This document shows, in pieces, positions 1-8,126 of a stretch of DNA of 10,659 nucleotides. Below the pieces are notes generated by a model that had not been told where the DNA came from, searched no databases, and saw nothing but the letters and a program-made list of their open reading frames with translations. Positions within the stretch are counted from its first letter, which is position 1. Every line of letters begins with the position of its first letter. A program made the translations under genes and the position numbers. The stretch comes from an uncultured Campylobacter sp. (GTDB lineage: Bacteria; Campylobacterota; Campylobacteria; Campylobacterales; Campylobacteraceae), in NCBI GenBank assembly GCA_934718785.1, contig CAKVAF010000025.1, positions 1-10,659 on the forward strand, written 5' to 3'.

Positions 1-1087
1 CGATAGAAATGAGCTCTCTAATATTGCCCGGATAATCATACTCAAGCAAGGATTTTAGCGCGTCTTTGCTAAATTTCTTTACTTCAAGTTCGTATTCATC
101 GCAAGTTTGAGCTAATACGCGCTCTGCAATACCTAAAATTTCATCTTTTCGCTCTCTTAAAGGTGGGATATTGATAGGGATAGTGTTTAAGCGGTAGTAT
201 AAATCACTGCGAAACTCATTTTTTTCAATCTTTGCTTGTATATTTGCATTTGTCGCGCTGATAATGCGAACATCGATTTTTATAGGCTTTGTGCCGCCAA
301 GGCGCGTGATTTCCTTTTCTTGCAAGGCTCTTAAGAGTTTGGCTTGAATTTCAAAGGGCATTTCGCCGATTTCATCCAAAAAAAGTGTGCCCTCATTTGC
401 TAGCTCAAAAAGCCCTATTTTAGCCGCCGCAGCGTCAGTAAATGCGCCCTTTTCAAAGCCAAAAAGCTCGCTTTCTATCAAATTATGCGGGATTGCCGCC
501 ATATTTATGGCTACAAAGGGCTTGTTTGCGCGCTTTGAGTTTTTATGAATGAAGCGAGAAAAAAGCTCTTTTCCCACCCCACTTTCTCCAAAAAACATCA
601 CAGAAGCATCTGTTTTTGCTGCTTTTTGTGCTAAATTTAGCGTTTTTTCTAAATTCGCAGAGCTTGCGAAAAACTCGTTTTCATCGCTGTTTGACGCATT
701 TGCTGATTTTTTCTTAGCGCTTTTTGAAGCGCTTTTTTCTCTTATGATTTTTGCTCTTTGAATGGCTGTAACAAGGGTATTTATATCAAAAGGCTTGGTT
801 AAAAAGTCCTTGACACCAAGGCGCACAGCTTCTATCGCGCGCGCTAGGGTCGCATTGCCCGTGATGATGATAAAATCGTATTTATCCCCACAAGCTTTGA
901 CAAATTCAATGCCGTCCATTCCGGGCATATTGATATCCGTGATGATTAAATCTATGCTATTATCAAGCTTTTTAAGTGCTTCAGTGGCTGATTTATAGGA
1001 CTTTATGTTAAATTCTTTAAACTCAGCTAAAGCAATTTCAAGCCCCTTGCGCATATTGATATCATCTTCAACTATGACTAAATTCAT
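1..1087 (-). CDS. flgR: FlgR, sigma-54-dependent flagellar response regulator (3' end beyond the window)
   Basis: This is an NtrC-family response regulator that, in Campylobacter, is phosphorylated by FlgS and activates RpoN-dependent flagellar genes. The 362 codons visible start at the ATG at 1087 behind an AAGGGAG site. The receiver domain (about 1-115) has acidic pair D8/D9, phospho-acceptor D51, T76 and K98. A Lys/Ser/Ala-rich linker (117-135) leads to the AAA+ domain: Walker A GESGVGKE (167-174), sigma-54 contact loop GAFTDA (214-219), Walker B LFLDE (235-239) and sensor II PGNIREL (353-359). The contact loop differs from the usual GAFTGA by Gly to Asp. The frame is open to the window edge, so the C-terminus, and whether it has a Fis-type DNA-binding domain, cannot be seen. 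Campylobacter FlgR is known to lack one. The name rests on domain order, D51 and the genus context; another NtrC-type regulator is possible but less likely. Confidence 0.86.
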   Translation of the reverse strand, partial: MNLVIVEDDINMRKGLEIALAEFKEFNIKSYKSATEALKKLDNSIDLIITDINMPGMDGIEFVKACGDKYDFIIITGNATLARAIEAVRLGVKDFLTKPFDINTLVTAIQRAKIIREKSASKSAKKKSANASNSDENEFFASSANLEKTLNLAQKAAKTDASVMFFGESGVGKELFSRFIHKNSKRANKPFVAINMAAIPHNLIESELFGFEKGAFTDAAAAKIGLFELANEGTLFLDEIGEMPFEIQAKLLRALQEKEITRLGGTKPIKIDVRIISATNANIQAKIEKNEFRSDLYYRLNTIPINIPPLRERKDEILGIAERVLAQTCDEYELEVKKFSKDALKSLLEYDYPGNIRELISI

Positions 1088-1091
1088 TCAA

Positions 1092-1118
1092 GCTCCCTTA
1101 AACAACCTTGAAATCATA
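1092..1118 (-). promoter_or_regulatory. Probable flgR promoter -10 and ribosome binding site
   Basis: On the minus strand a TGC-TATGAT box (1113-1118) looks like an extended -10 of the Campylobacter housekeeping sigma factor. It lies 25 bases from the flgR ATG, giving a leader of about 18 bases. A strong AAGGGAG site (1092-1098) lies 4 bases before the start codon. A terminator-like hairpin separates flgR from the chemoreceptor gene upstream, so a separate flgR promoter is expected here. This is read by eye and no transcription start is known. Confidence 0.5.
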
Positions 1119-1227
1119 GCATATTTTAGACAAAAATCGCAAATTTTAGGGCAAATTAAAAAAGTAGTAATATGAAATTAAGATGAGTCATAATTTTAAA
1201 TGATTTAATTTTCTTAAATTCAACGCA

Positions 1228-1251
1228 AAGATAGTCTCTAAAGACTATCTT
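1228..1251 (-). terminator. Hairpin terminator after the chemoreceptor gene
   Basis: A perfect 10-bp inverted repeat (AAGATAGTCT / AGACTATCTT) with a four-base loop starts 2 bases after the chemoreceptor stop codon. In the minus direction it is followed by a mixed TTGAATTT stretch rather than a pure T run. It is therefore a likely but imperfect intrinsic terminator, or a 3' stabilising hairpin. It separates the chemoreceptor from flgR. Confidence 0.65.
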
Positions 1252-1253
1252 GG

Positions 1254-3224
1254 TTAAAATTTCTTTTTATTCACATCTTCAAGGATTTGCGTGGCCACAA
1301 GATCCACAGCCGTGGAGATGTCTTTGGAATGATTAGCAATTTGCACATTTTGTTGTGTGGTGCTTTCAAGTTGTGATATCGCTTCATTGATTTGACCGAT
1401 GCCCGCGGTTTGTTCTTTGATACTCTCAGCCATATCGTTAATGCTTTGAACGAGAATGTTTGTATTGGCTTCGATTTCGCTAAGGCTCTTTTGCGTGCGC
1501 TCAGCAAGTTTTCTTACTTCATCTGCAACGACGGCAAAGCCGCGCCCATGCTCGCCAGCCCTTGCTGCTTCAATGGCTGCATTAAGTGCGAGTAAATTTG
1601 TCTGATCGGCAATGTCTCTAATAATACTGATAACACTTTTTATATCTTCACTTTGCGCGATGACTTCGTTGCTGCGCTCATTCACGCTTTGCATAGAGCT
1701 TGTGATTTGCTCGACCGCAGCTGCAGTTTGCTCAAGGCTATTTGCCTGTGTATTTGTCGAGCTTGTGAGCGTTTGCACCGCATTTTCAAGCTCTTTGGAT
1801 TTGCTTTCTAAATTCTGCGCAAAGCCAAGCGAAGTTTGCAGCATTTTGCGAATTTCAGCACCTAAAGTGTTTGTGACTAAATCCACCTGCCCGCTTGCAT
1901 TTTTTATCTGCGTGCTAAAATCAAGCTTAGTGTAGCTTTCAAAAACGCGGTTAATCTCATTTAAATCTCGCCCTATCGCCGTACAAAGCAGCTCTAAAAG
2001 CTCATTGACTGAGTTTTTAAGCTGATTTAAATTGGGATTGCTGCCTTGCAGGCTGATACGCTTTGTGGCATTGCCTTCTTTGGCCGCATTTATCGCAAGC
2101 AGTGAGTCATTTACAAGCGCGCTATCAAGCTCGAGATTTTTTTGTGTGTTTTTGATATTTTCGTTGATTGCAGCTGCCATTTGCGCAAACTCATCCTTGC
2201 TTTGCACGCTTAAAAGCATGGCATTTGAGGCTTTGTGATTAAGAAAATCAAAGAAATGATTGAGCCCTTTTTGCACCAAATCAAGTGGCTTCATCGCATG
2301 CGTGATGATGAGTTTAAGTAAAATCGCAGAAATCAGCATTAAACTAAGCCCTAGCAAAATTTGCTGCATTAAAGAGCGGTTCAAAGGCTCGGTATAAACG
2401 CGCTCATTTGTCACGCTACAAATGATGAAATTTGCATTTGAGCTAGCCTTGCAAACTATGACTTGAGTCTCGCCATGCTCATCTTGAGCCGAGAAAAGAT
2501 TGCTCGAGTTTTCGCTATAAACTAAAAGCTCGGGCCTTTCGCGCAAAGTAGCGGCAATATTTAGGCTCAGTGCATTTTTCTTAAGCATACGGCTGGTATC
2601 TTCGTGAAACATGATCGTGCCATCGGGCGCATACACTGCAACATAGGTATCTGCTGAATTTCCCATAGCTAAAACTTCCTTTGCAAAAGCGCTCAGGTCC
2701 ATATCCGCGCCCACAACGCCGATAAATTCGTTATTTTGATACACAGGCATTGCATAAGTTACGCTGATTTTGCCACTAGAATGCGATAAATAAGGCTCTG
2801 TGATGATGAAGCCTCCAGATTGCTTTACGCTTTGATACCAAGGGCGATTTTTCGTATCGTAATTGTTCGCAAGGCTTAGAATTTCGCCATCTGATTGTAT
2901 ATTTTCGCCCGTTTTTTCAAGCCCAAAATACACCAAATCAAATTTAGCTGTATTTTGAATGAGCTTCACAGCCTTTTCAATTTCTTTAAAGCCAAGTGTG
3001 TTAGCGCTGAGCTCAGCTGCTAGAATTTGCACTTGCTCGTGGCGATTTTGCGAACTTGTGTTAAAATTAATCAGCACATCATTCATTGTCTTTTCTTGAA
3101 GCTCGCCCAGATATTTTGTAATATCAGCTTGAGACTGCTTGTAACTTAAAATAGCGATACAAACGAGCATTACAGCGATTAATAAACAGCCAAAAAAAGT
3201 GAGTTTACTTGAAATTTTCATCAT
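1254..3224 (-). CDS. Methyl-accepting chemotaxis protein with dCache amino-acid sensor domain (Tlp-type)
   Basis: This is an inner-membrane chemoreceptor that passes ligand binding in the periplasm to CheW/CheA. A first membrane helix (about 8-28) is followed by a double-Cache sensor (about 35-280), a second helix (about 287-307), a HAMP-like region and long helical linker, and the conserved signalling hairpin (about 536-577, including the [24 protein letters not shown] tip). The sensor has Y122, R127, W129, Y130, Y145 and D174 at the spacing of the dCache_1AA motif, which contacts the amino and carboxyl groups of free amino acids, so an amino-acid ligand is inferred. The length of 656 is typical of Campylobacter Tlp receptors such as Tlp2, Tlp3 and Tlp4. 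The C-terminus (VNKKKF) lacks the NWETF-type CheR/CheB tether. Two adjacent ATG codons (3224 and 3221) both fit; an AAGGA at 3228-3232 is 3 or 6 bases away, which slightly favours the second. Confidence 0.93.
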   Translation of the reverse strand: MMKISSKLTFFGCLLIAVMLVCIAILSYKQSQADITKYLGELQEKTMNDVLINFNTSSQNRHEQVQILAAELSANTLGFKEIEKAVKLIQNTAKFDLVYFGLEKTGENIQSDGEILSLANNYDTKNRPWYQSVKQSGGFIITEPYLSHSSGKISVTYAMPVYQNNEFIGVVGADMDLSAFAKEVLAMGNSADTYVAVYAPDGTIMFHEDTSRMLKKNALSLNIAATLRERPELLVYSENSSNLFSAQDEHGETQVIVCKASSNANFIICSVTNERVYTEPLNRSLMQQILLGLSLMLISAILLKLIITHAMKPLDLVQKGLNHFFDFLNHKASNAMLLSVQSKDEFAQMAAAINENIKNTQKNLELDSALVNDSLLAINAAKEGNATKRISLQGSNPNLNQLKNSVNELLELLCTAIGRDLNEINRVFESYTKLDFSTQIKNASGQVDLVTNTLGAEIRKMLQTSLGFAQNLESKSKELENAVQTLTSSTNTQANSLEQTAAAVEQITSSMQSVNERSNEVIAQSEDIKSVISIIRDIADQTNLLALNAAIEAARAGEHGRGFAVVADEVRKLAERTQKSLSEIEANTNILVQSINDMAESIKEQTAGIGQINEAISQLESTTQQNVQIANHSKDISTAVDLVATQILEDVNKKKF

Positions 3225-3310
3225 TTTTCCTTTAGTTTTAATCTGTGCCCCTTGCGTTTTAAGGCTTGATTTAATTTTTGTTAAGATTTAAATTTATCAA
3301 ATTTTATATA
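3219..3310 (-). promoter_or_regulatory. Tentative chemoreceptor promoter and ribosome binding site
   Basis: The AAGGA ribosome binding site (3228-3232) is clear. The best -10 candidate is TATATAAAAT (minus strand, 3301-3310), about 75 bases upstream of the start codon, in very AT-rich DNA where chance matches are common. I saw no sigma-28 box with a CGAT core, so control by the housekeeping sigma factor is inferred weakly. Confidence 0.3.
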
Positions 3311-3572
3311 AATTTAAAATTAAAAAACGCGTCCAAAATGCCTAAAATAAATAGATAAAAAAGGGTTTATAATGAATTTGTATTTTAAAAATGCTTAAAT
3401 TTAGGCTTTTGAAAAGTATTTTAAAAGAAATTTAAAAAGCGAAAAAAGGTAACATTGAAGCTTTAAACTCAGCTTAAAAGCTTAAATTTTAAGATATTTA
3501 TGCCAGATGAAAATTAATTTTTATTATTTTAAATTTTAAAATAATAAAATACTTTAATCAACTTAAAATTAT
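3225..3572. other. AT-rich intergenic region with no gene
   Basis: This 348-base gap lies between the chemoreceptor start and the second SMR stop codon. It holds the chemoreceptor ribosome binding site and a weak promoter candidate. It also has a good TATAAT on the plus strand (3368-3373, in GGGTTTATAATG) with no gene behind it, an imperfect hairpin built on AAGCTTT/AAAGCTT (3458-3464 and 3477-3483), and an AT-only palindrome near 3519-3549. No convincing reading frame was found in either direction. Confidence 0.6.
3519..3549 (-). terminator. AT-only palindrome after the SMR gene pair, possible terminator
   Basis: A perfect 12-bp inverted repeat (TTTTATTATTTT / AAAATAATAAAA) with a 7-base loop lies 23 bases beyond the stop codon of the second SMR gene. 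The stem has no G or C, so it would be a weak intrinsic terminator. It may instead be just AT-rich symmetry. Its position at the end of the topA-SMR gene run is the main support. Confidence 0.35.
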
Positions 3573-3887
3573 TTAAGATAAAAATTTAAGCCCAATGCTT
3601 GAAAATATGATAAGAGCGAGAAAAAAAAACTTAGTAAGGCTTTTTTGCTCTTTAAAAAATAAAATCCCCACGCACACCCCACCAGCTGCGCCAATGCCCG
3701 TCCAAATGGCATAAGCCGTGCTCATTGAAATGCCCTGCATCGCTAGAGATAAAAAAGCAAAACTAAGACTAAACTGCAAGGCTATGGCGAGTAAAAAAAT
3801 CTTGCGCTTTGTGCTGATGAGCTTTTTCATCGCCACAATGCCCACAATTTCCATACACCCTGCTAAAATCAAAAAAATCCAGCTCAT
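3573..3887 (-). CDS. Small multidrug resistance (SMR) transporter subunit, YkkD-like
   Basis: This is a 104-residue four-helix inner-membrane protein of the SMR family, which exports cationic compounds in exchange for protons. The essential membrane glutamate is E14 in AGCMEIVGI. Other family marks are STAYAIWTGIGAAGG in helix 3, the FFKEQKS loop and the C-terminal IGLKFLS. From memory these segments match Bacillus YkkD more closely than EmrE, which suggests an obligate heterodimer with the gene just upstream. The ATG overlaps the upstream stop codon (ATGA), so translation is probably coupled; only a weak AAGAAG precedes it. Substrates cannot be read from sequence: YkkCD is linked to drug resistance, and relatives (Gdx) export guanidinium. 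It appears to end the topA-SMR gene run. Confidence 0.88.
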   Translation of the reverse strand: MSWIFLILAGCMEIVGIVAMKKLISTKRKIFLLAIALQFSLSFAFLSLAMQGISMSTAYAIWTGIGAAGGVCVGILFFKEQKSLTKFFFLALIIFSSIGLKFLS

Positions 3888-4402
3888 TTTTGCTTCTTTA
3901 TAAAACTTTTTTCGCTAGATTTTAAATCATTGTTTTTTAAATTTTGCTCTTTTAAACTCTCTTGTTCTTTTAAATTTGAGTCAGCTTCAAAGCTTGCGAG
4001 ATTTTGCTCCAGCTCATCAAGTCCAAAATCTTTTGACACTTCTTCTACAAACTCATCATCGCCAACTTTACAAAGGCATTTAAGCCCGATAACACCGATA
4101 AGCAAAAGAGCGATTAAAGCAATTTTTAGCAAAGAAAAGGCTTCGTTAAAAAAGAGCATTTCAGCCACGACCACCCCAGCCGTGCCAATGCCTACAAAAA
4201 CAGCGTAGCAAACGCTCACTTCAAGCCTTTTCATTGCCAAAATCGCACAACAAAAAGATACCCCTATGCCAAGTCCTGTAAGCATATAAAGTGCAAAACT
4301 ATCAGCATATTTTAGCCCACTCACCCAAAAGCACTCAACAATGCCGCCTAAAATGACTAAAGCCCAGGCTAAATTCGCACTTATTGCTTTATTTTCTAGC
4401 AT
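3884..4402 (-). CDS. SMR transporter subunit with a long C-terminal tail, YkkC-like
   Basis: Residues 1-111 form a normal four-helix SMR subunit with the essential glutamate E23 in IVECFWVSGLKYADS, then YAVFVGIGTAG and LIGVIGLK. From memory these match YkkC/SugE-type subunits. The W26 and GLK residues are Gdx/SugE-like. Residues 112-172 are an extra hydrophilic tail, first acidic (GDDEFVEEVSKDFGLDELEQ) and then Lys/Gln/Asn-rich with a repeated LKEQ. Typical family members stop near residue 105-112, so the tail is unusual; by the usual SMR topology its side of the membrane is uncertain. The start lies 14 bases after the topA stop with no clear ribosome binding site (A- and T-rich spacer, T8 run at 4411-4418), so re-initiation after topA is plausible. 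No room exists for a guanidine riboswitch. Its partner follows with a 4-base overlap. Confidence 0.87.
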   Translation of the reverse strand: MLENKAISANLAWALVILGGIVECFWVSGLKYADSFALYMLTGLGIGVSFCCAILAMKRLEVSVCYAVFVGIGTAGVVVAEMLFFNEAFSLLKIALIALLLIGVIGLKCLCKVGDDEFVEEVSKDFGLDELEQNLASFEADSNLKEQESLKEQNLKNNDLKSSEKSFIKKQK

Positions 4403-4416
4403 GAATTTAATTTTTT

Positions 4417-6507
4417 TTAAATCTCTTTTTTAAATTTACACTCAGGGCATTCTAAAAATGTGCCTTTTTTAAGCTCTTTAAGCACTAAAAAATGCTTGCA
4501 ATGAGGGCAGTTTTCATCCACAGGTCTAAGATTGTTTATAAATTTGCATTTTGGATAAGTGCTGCAAGCATAGAATTTACCGCGCTTTGAAAAGCGCTCG
4601 ACCACTTCTCCTTCTTTACATAAAGGACAAACAAGCCCTATGCCGTTAGCTTTGGCTTTTTTCACTTCGCCATTTTCATTTGTTTTGTTTTCTAAATTCC
4701 TAGAATACTTACATTTTGGAAAATTCAAGCAAGCGATAAATTCTCCGTATCTGCCCTTGCGAATGGCTAAATCCCCGCCACACTGTGGGCATTTTTCATC
4801 AAGCTTGACAAAGGTTTTTTGCGAGGCTATATTTTTTTTGCCCGCTTCAATTTTTCTCATAAAAGGAAAATAAAAATCTTTTAAAATCTCTTGCCAATCA
4901 GCCTTTTCATCGGCAATTTCATCAAGTTTATCCTCTAAATTTGAAGTAAAGCTCGCATCTACGATATCGCTGAAGTTTTTTTCTAAAACATCAATCACAT
5001 TAAAAGCCACCTCACTAGGCACGAGCTGCTTTTTTTCAATGCACACATAATCGCGACTTGTAAGAATAGAAATCGTCGGTGCGTAAGTTGAGGGGCGTCC
5101 TATGCCTAAGCTTTCAAGCTTTTTTACAAGCCCTGCTTCGCTGTATCTAGGGGGTGGCTCTGTGAAATTTGAACTCATATCAAGGCTTTGCACCGCTAAA
5201 GGCTCGCCCACCTTTAAATCGGGTAAAATTTTATCCTTATCCATTTCGCCATAAACCTTATAATAGCCATCAAAAAGGATTTTGCGCCCTGAAATTTTAA
5301 AAAGCGCTTTATCGCCACGCACAAAAACGCTTTGAGTTTGAGAAAGTGCCGCACTCATTTGACAAGCTAAAAAGCGATTATAAATGAGAGTGTAGAGCTT
5401 AAGCTCATCTTTGTCAAGGTATTTTGCCGCCACAGCTGGCGTGAGGCTTAAATTTGTAGGGCGTATGGCTTCGTGAGCTTCTTGTGCGCCCTTAGCCTTG
5501 CTCGTATATACATTTGCCTTAGCGGGCAAGTATTTCTCGCCAAATTCAGTCTTTATAAACTCCCTTGCTGCTGCCACAGCTTCTTTAGCTAAGTTTAAAC
5601 TATCCGTTCTCATATAAGTGATGACGCCCATAACGCCTTGATGCGTGGCTACGCCCTCATAAAGCCTTTGAGCTATTATCATCGTTTTTTTAGGATTAAA
5701 GCCAAGATTACTTGAGGCACTTTGTTGCAAGGTTGAAGTCATAAAAGGCGGTGGTGGGGCGATTTTGCGCTCCTTGCTTTCTATATTTTCAACACTAAAT
5801 TTAGCCTTTTTACAAGTATCTAAAATGAGCTTTGCTCTGTCTTTATTTGTAAGGCTTAATTTTTCTATTTTTTGTGCGTCAAACTCGACAAGCTCGGCTT
5901 CTAAGTCCTTTTTAAAAATCATATCGATAGTAAAATACTCAAGCGGCACAAAGGCTCTAATTTCCTTTTCTCTATCCACGATAAGCTTAAGCGCGGCACT
6001 TTGCACCCTACCAGCACTAAGACCCTTTTGAATTTTTTGAGCTAAAAGCGGGCTTAATTTATAGCCTACTATTCTATCAAGCAAACGGCGCGCTTGCTGG
6101 GCATTGACGCTGTTTATATTTAAGTGACGCGGATTTTTAAGCGCACTTTCAATGGCGCTTTTTGTGATTTCGTGAAAGACTATGCGAGGCAGGGCGTTTT
6201 CATCCTTGCCAATAGCCTTTGCGATGTGATAGGCTATGGCTTCTCCTTCTCTATCCTCATCGGTAGCTAGATAAACCTGTGCCGCATCCTTTGCCTTTGC
6301 CTTAAGTTCTTTAACAAGGCTTGAATGATCGCTTGAAATGCGGTATTCAGGCACAAAGCTATCATCTTCAATCTTTATACCAAAGCTTGATTTAGGCAAA
6401 TCTCTAATGTGTCCTTTTGAGGCGATAACCTCATAATCTTTTCCTAAAAAATTGCTTATGGTTCTTGCTTTTGCGGGAGATTCGACGATGATTAAGCTTT
6501 TTTTCAT
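4417..6507 (-). CDS. topA: DNA topoisomerase I (type IA)
   Basis: This enzyme relaxes negative supercoils by cutting and passing a single strand. The Toprim domain (1-about 115) has catalytic E9 in LIIVESPAKA and the metal-binding D83/D85/E87 of TDEDREGE. The QARRLLDRIVGYKLSP and GLSAGRVQS blocks follow. The active-site tyrosine is Y298 in GVITYMRTDS. The C-terminus has three four-cysteine zinc ribbons: C573/C576/C593/C599, C627/C630/C648/C654 and C667/C670/C687/C690. The 696-residue length is complete for the epsilonproteobacterial form, and all key residues are present. The start is supported by an AGGA 7 bases upstream and the canonical MKKSLIIVESPAKA N-terminus. It has its own promoter candidate and is followed closely by the SMR pair, which may share its transcript. 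Confidence 0.97.
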   Translation of the reverse strand: MKKSLIIVESPAKARTISNFLGKDYEVIASKGHIRDLPKSSFGIKIEDDSFVPEYRISSDHSSLVKELKAKAKDAAQVYLATDEDREGEAIAYHIAKAIGKDENALPRIVFHEITKSAIESALKNPRHLNINSVNAQQARRLLDRIVGYKLSPLLAQKIQKGLSAGRVQSAALKLIVDREKEIRAFVPLEYFTIDMIFKKDLEAELVEFDAQKIEKLSLTNKDRAKLILDTCKKAKFSVENIESKERKIAPPPPFMTSTLQQSASSNLGFNPKKTMIIAQRLYEGVATHQGVMGVITYMRTDSLNLAKEAVAAAREFIKTEFGEKYLPAKANVYTSKAKGAQEAHEAIRPTNLSLTPAVAAKYLDKDELKLYTLIYNRFLACQMSAALSQTQSVFVRGDKALFKISGRKILFDGYYKVYGEMDKDKILPDLKVGEPLAVQSLDMSSNFTEPPPRYSEAGLVKKLESLGIGRPSTYAPTISILTSRDYVCIEKKQLVPSEVAFNVIDVLEKNFSDIVDASFTSNLEDKLDEIADEKADWQEILKDFYFPFMRKIEAGKKNIASQKTFVKLDEKCPQCGGDLAIRKGRYGEFIACLNFPKCKYSRNLENKTNENGEVKKAKANGIGLVCPLCKEGEVVERFSKRGKFYACSTYPKCKFINNLRPVDENCPHCKHFLVLKELKKGTFLECPECKFKKEI

Positions 6508-6514
6508 TACAAAA

Positions 6515-6541
6515 TCCTAAGTTATAAAATGTGAGATTTTA
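6515..6541 (-). promoter_or_regulatory. Probable topA promoter -10 and ribosome binding site
   Basis: On the minus strand, TAAAAT (6536-6541) is a one-mismatch -10 box that would give a leader of about 22 bases. AGGA (6515-6518) lies 7 bases before the topA ATG. A TATAAC closer to the gene would start the message almost inside the ribosome binding site, so it is less likely. Confidence 0.4.
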
Positions 6542-6598
6542 CTAAAATTTTGTGAAATTTTTGCTAAATTCAATTAAATTTTTTGAAAATAATCTTAC

Positions 6599-6617
6599 AA
6601 AACAGCGGCGCGGTTTT
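6599..6617 (-). repeat. GC-core palindromic element, copy 1
   Basis: On the minus strand this reads AAAACCGCGCCGCTGTTTT: AT arms AAAAC/GTTTT around a GC-rich loop. It shares CCGCGCCGCTG with copies 2 and 3 but lacks one C of the leading CCC. It sits in the prfA-topA gap, 29 bases after the prfA stop, in otherwise very AT-rich DNA. Here it could double as a prfA terminator (GTTTTGT follows), but copies 2 and 3 are not placed that way. Confidence 0.7.
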
Positions 6618-6646
6618 AAAATTTTATTTCTTATTTAAAGCAAAAT

Positions 6647-7723
6647 TCACTCATCTTCGTTTAAACTTTGCTTTAAAGCTAAAGCTTGATAATGAGCGAT
6701 TAAGGGCTCTATAAACTCGTCAAAAAAGCCATTTTGCATAATGGCGTCAAGGCGGTATAAGGTTAAGTTGATACGATGATCTGTAATTCTATTTTGCGGA
6801 TAATTATAGGTGCGTATGCGCTCGCTTCTATCGCCACTTCCTACCTGGCTTTTGCGCTCGGCACTTTCTTTAGCCTTTTTTTCTTGCATTTGCATATCAT
6901 AAAGGCGAGCTTTTAAGACTTTCATCGCGGCTTCTTTGTTTTTGTGCTGGTCTTTTCCGTCTTGATTGACAACGACAAGTCCTGTGGGTAAATGCGTGAT
7001 TCTAACTGCGCTATCTGTGGTATTTACGCTTTGTCCGCCGTGTCCGCTGCTTCTCATCACGTCAATTTTTAGCTCATGAGGTGCGATTTGAATTTCTATG
7101 TCATCAACTTCTGGCATAATGGCGACCGTGATGGCTGAAGTATGCACGCGCCCTTGAGACTCAGTTTCAGGCACTCTTTGCACTCTGTGCGTGCCGCCCT
7201 CAAATTTAAGCCTTGAGTAAGCGCCCTCACCCTTAATTAAAATAATCACTTCCTTAAAGCCGCCCATTGCGCCCTCACTAGAGCTTACAAGCTCCATTTT
7301 ATAGCCACGATTTTCCGCATAACGCGTGTAAGCTTTAAATAAATCGCCCACAAAAAGCGCCGCCTCATCACCTCCTGTGCCAGCTCGAAGCTCTAAAAAG
7401 ATATTGCGCTCATCGTTTTCATCTTTTGGTAAAAGCAGGATTTTAAGCTCTTCTTCTAATTTGGGTCTAGCTTCTTCTAGGATTTTGAGCTCTTCTTTGG
7501 CAAGCTCGCTAAATTCAGCATCGCTTAAAAGGGCTTTGTTTTCTTCGATTTGATTGAGAGTTGAAAGATAGTCTTTTGCCTTATTTACAATGGCTTCAAG
7601 GCTTTTTTGCTCCTTTGAAAGTGCGCTCATTTTAGCTATATCTTTAAGCACATTTTCATCGCTTAAAAGAGTGTTTAGCTCTTCGTAGCGATTTAAAAAG
7701 GGTTCAAGCTTTGAAGCTAACAT
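6647..7723 (-). CDS. prfA: Peptide chain release factor 1
   Basis: RF1 reads UAA and UAG stop codons and triggers peptide release on the ribosome. The protein is full length (358 residues). A helical N-terminal domain (about 1-105) is followed by the stop-codon recognition loop [10 protein letters not shown], with P185-E186-T187 at the place of the RF1 PxT tripeptide rather than the SPF of RF2. The catalytic GGQ lies at 229-231 in [28 protein letters not shown] (113-121) is the other family block. The ATG lies 11 bases after the rpsT stop, and the spacer TTTTAAATTTA has no ribosome binding site. The N-terminus aligns with RF1 in other bacteria, so the start is kept and coupling to rpsT is inferred. 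The rpsT-prfA order is common in epsilonproteobacteria. Confidence 0.97.
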   Translation of the reverse strand: MLASKLEPFLNRYEELNTLLSDENVLKDIAKMSALSKEQKSLEAIVNKAKDYLSTLNQIEENKALLSDAEFSELAKEELKILEEARPKLEEELKILLLPKDENDERNIFLELRAGTGGDEAALFVGDLFKAYTRYAENRGYKMELVSSSEGAMGGFKEVIILIKGEGAYSRLKFEGGTHRVQRVPETESQGRVHTSAITVAIMPEVDDIEIQIAPHELKIDVMRSSGHGGQSVNTTDSAVRITHLPTGLVVVNQDGKDQHKNKEAAMKVLKARLYDMQMQEKKAKESAERKSQVGSGDRSERIRTYNYPQNRITDHRINLTLYRLDAIMQNGFFDEFIEPLIAHYQALALKQSLNEDE

Positions 7724-7734
7724 TAAATTTAAAA

Positions 7735-7998
7735 TTAAGCAATTTTATTGACAAGTAGGGCTAAACGGCTCACACGGCGCGCTGCAGTTTGCTTTTTCAA
7801 AAAGCCACGACTCACCATAGAATGAATGCTTTTATTTGCTATTTTAAAAGCTTCACTAGCCTTTGTTTTATCGCCAGCTTCAGCTGCTTCGCGCACTGCT
7901 TTAGTGATGTTTTTTAAGCGGGTGCGGTAGTAGCGGTTACGCTCTGTTTTTTTAATCGTTTGTCTTGCTCTTTTTTCGGCGGACTTGTGATTTGCCAT
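7735..7998 (-). CDS. rpsT: 30S ribosomal protein S20
   Basis: This is a primary 16S rRNA-binding protein of the small subunit. Its 87 residues are the normal length, very basic and helical, opening with the signature [13 protein letters not shown] and ending in the conserved [17 protein letters not shown]. The start is fixed by an AAGGA 6 bases upstream and by the family N-terminus. It is the first gene of an rpsT-prfA operon with a strong TATAAT promoter. Divergent to it on the plus strand is the lipoprotein/hydrolase operon. Confidence 0.98.
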   Translation of the reverse strand: MANHKSAEKRARQTIKKTERNRYYRTRLKNITKAVREAAEAGDKTKASEAFKIANKSIHSMVSRGFLKKQTAARRVSRLALLVNKIA

Positions 7999-8004
7999 AA
8001 TTTT

Positions 8005-8052
8005 TCCTTGTATTTTGACTTAAAAATTTACAAAATTAAAGCTCTAATTATA
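8005..8052 (-). promoter_or_regulatory. rpsT promoter -10 and ribosome binding site
   Basis: A perfect TATAAT preceded by TTGC (minus strand, box at 8047-8052) is the best -10 match in the window and fits the TGx-extended Campylobacter promoter. It gives a leader of about 40 bases. AAGGA (8005-8009) lies 6 bases before the ATG. Confidence 0.75.
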
Positions 8053-8126
8053 GCAAGATAAGATTAAAATTAGTTGAATTTAAGCTAAATTTTAAAATTA
8101 AATTCTAAATAAAGATGAAATTTCAA

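Noticed and set aside
549..998. Two adjacent plus-strand frames of 70 and 78 codons
   Set aside because: Both are antisense shadows of flgR, whose receiver and AAA+ motifs are intact across this stretch.
1392..2238. Several plus-strand frames and one minus-strand frame inside the chemoreceptor gene
   Set aside because: They are shadows of a gene with full-length conserved domains; they lack ribosome binding sites and family motifs.
4403..4416. Possible guanidine riboswitch before the SMR pair
   Set aside because: Only 14 AT-only bases separate it from topA, far too short for a riboswitch.
6082..7790. GC-rich strings such as CGGCGCGC near 6086 and 7774 and GCGCCGCC near 7354 as extra copies of the palindrome
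   Set aside because: They lie in coding DNA of topA, rpsT and prfA, follow codon use, and lack the CTG end and AT arms of the element.
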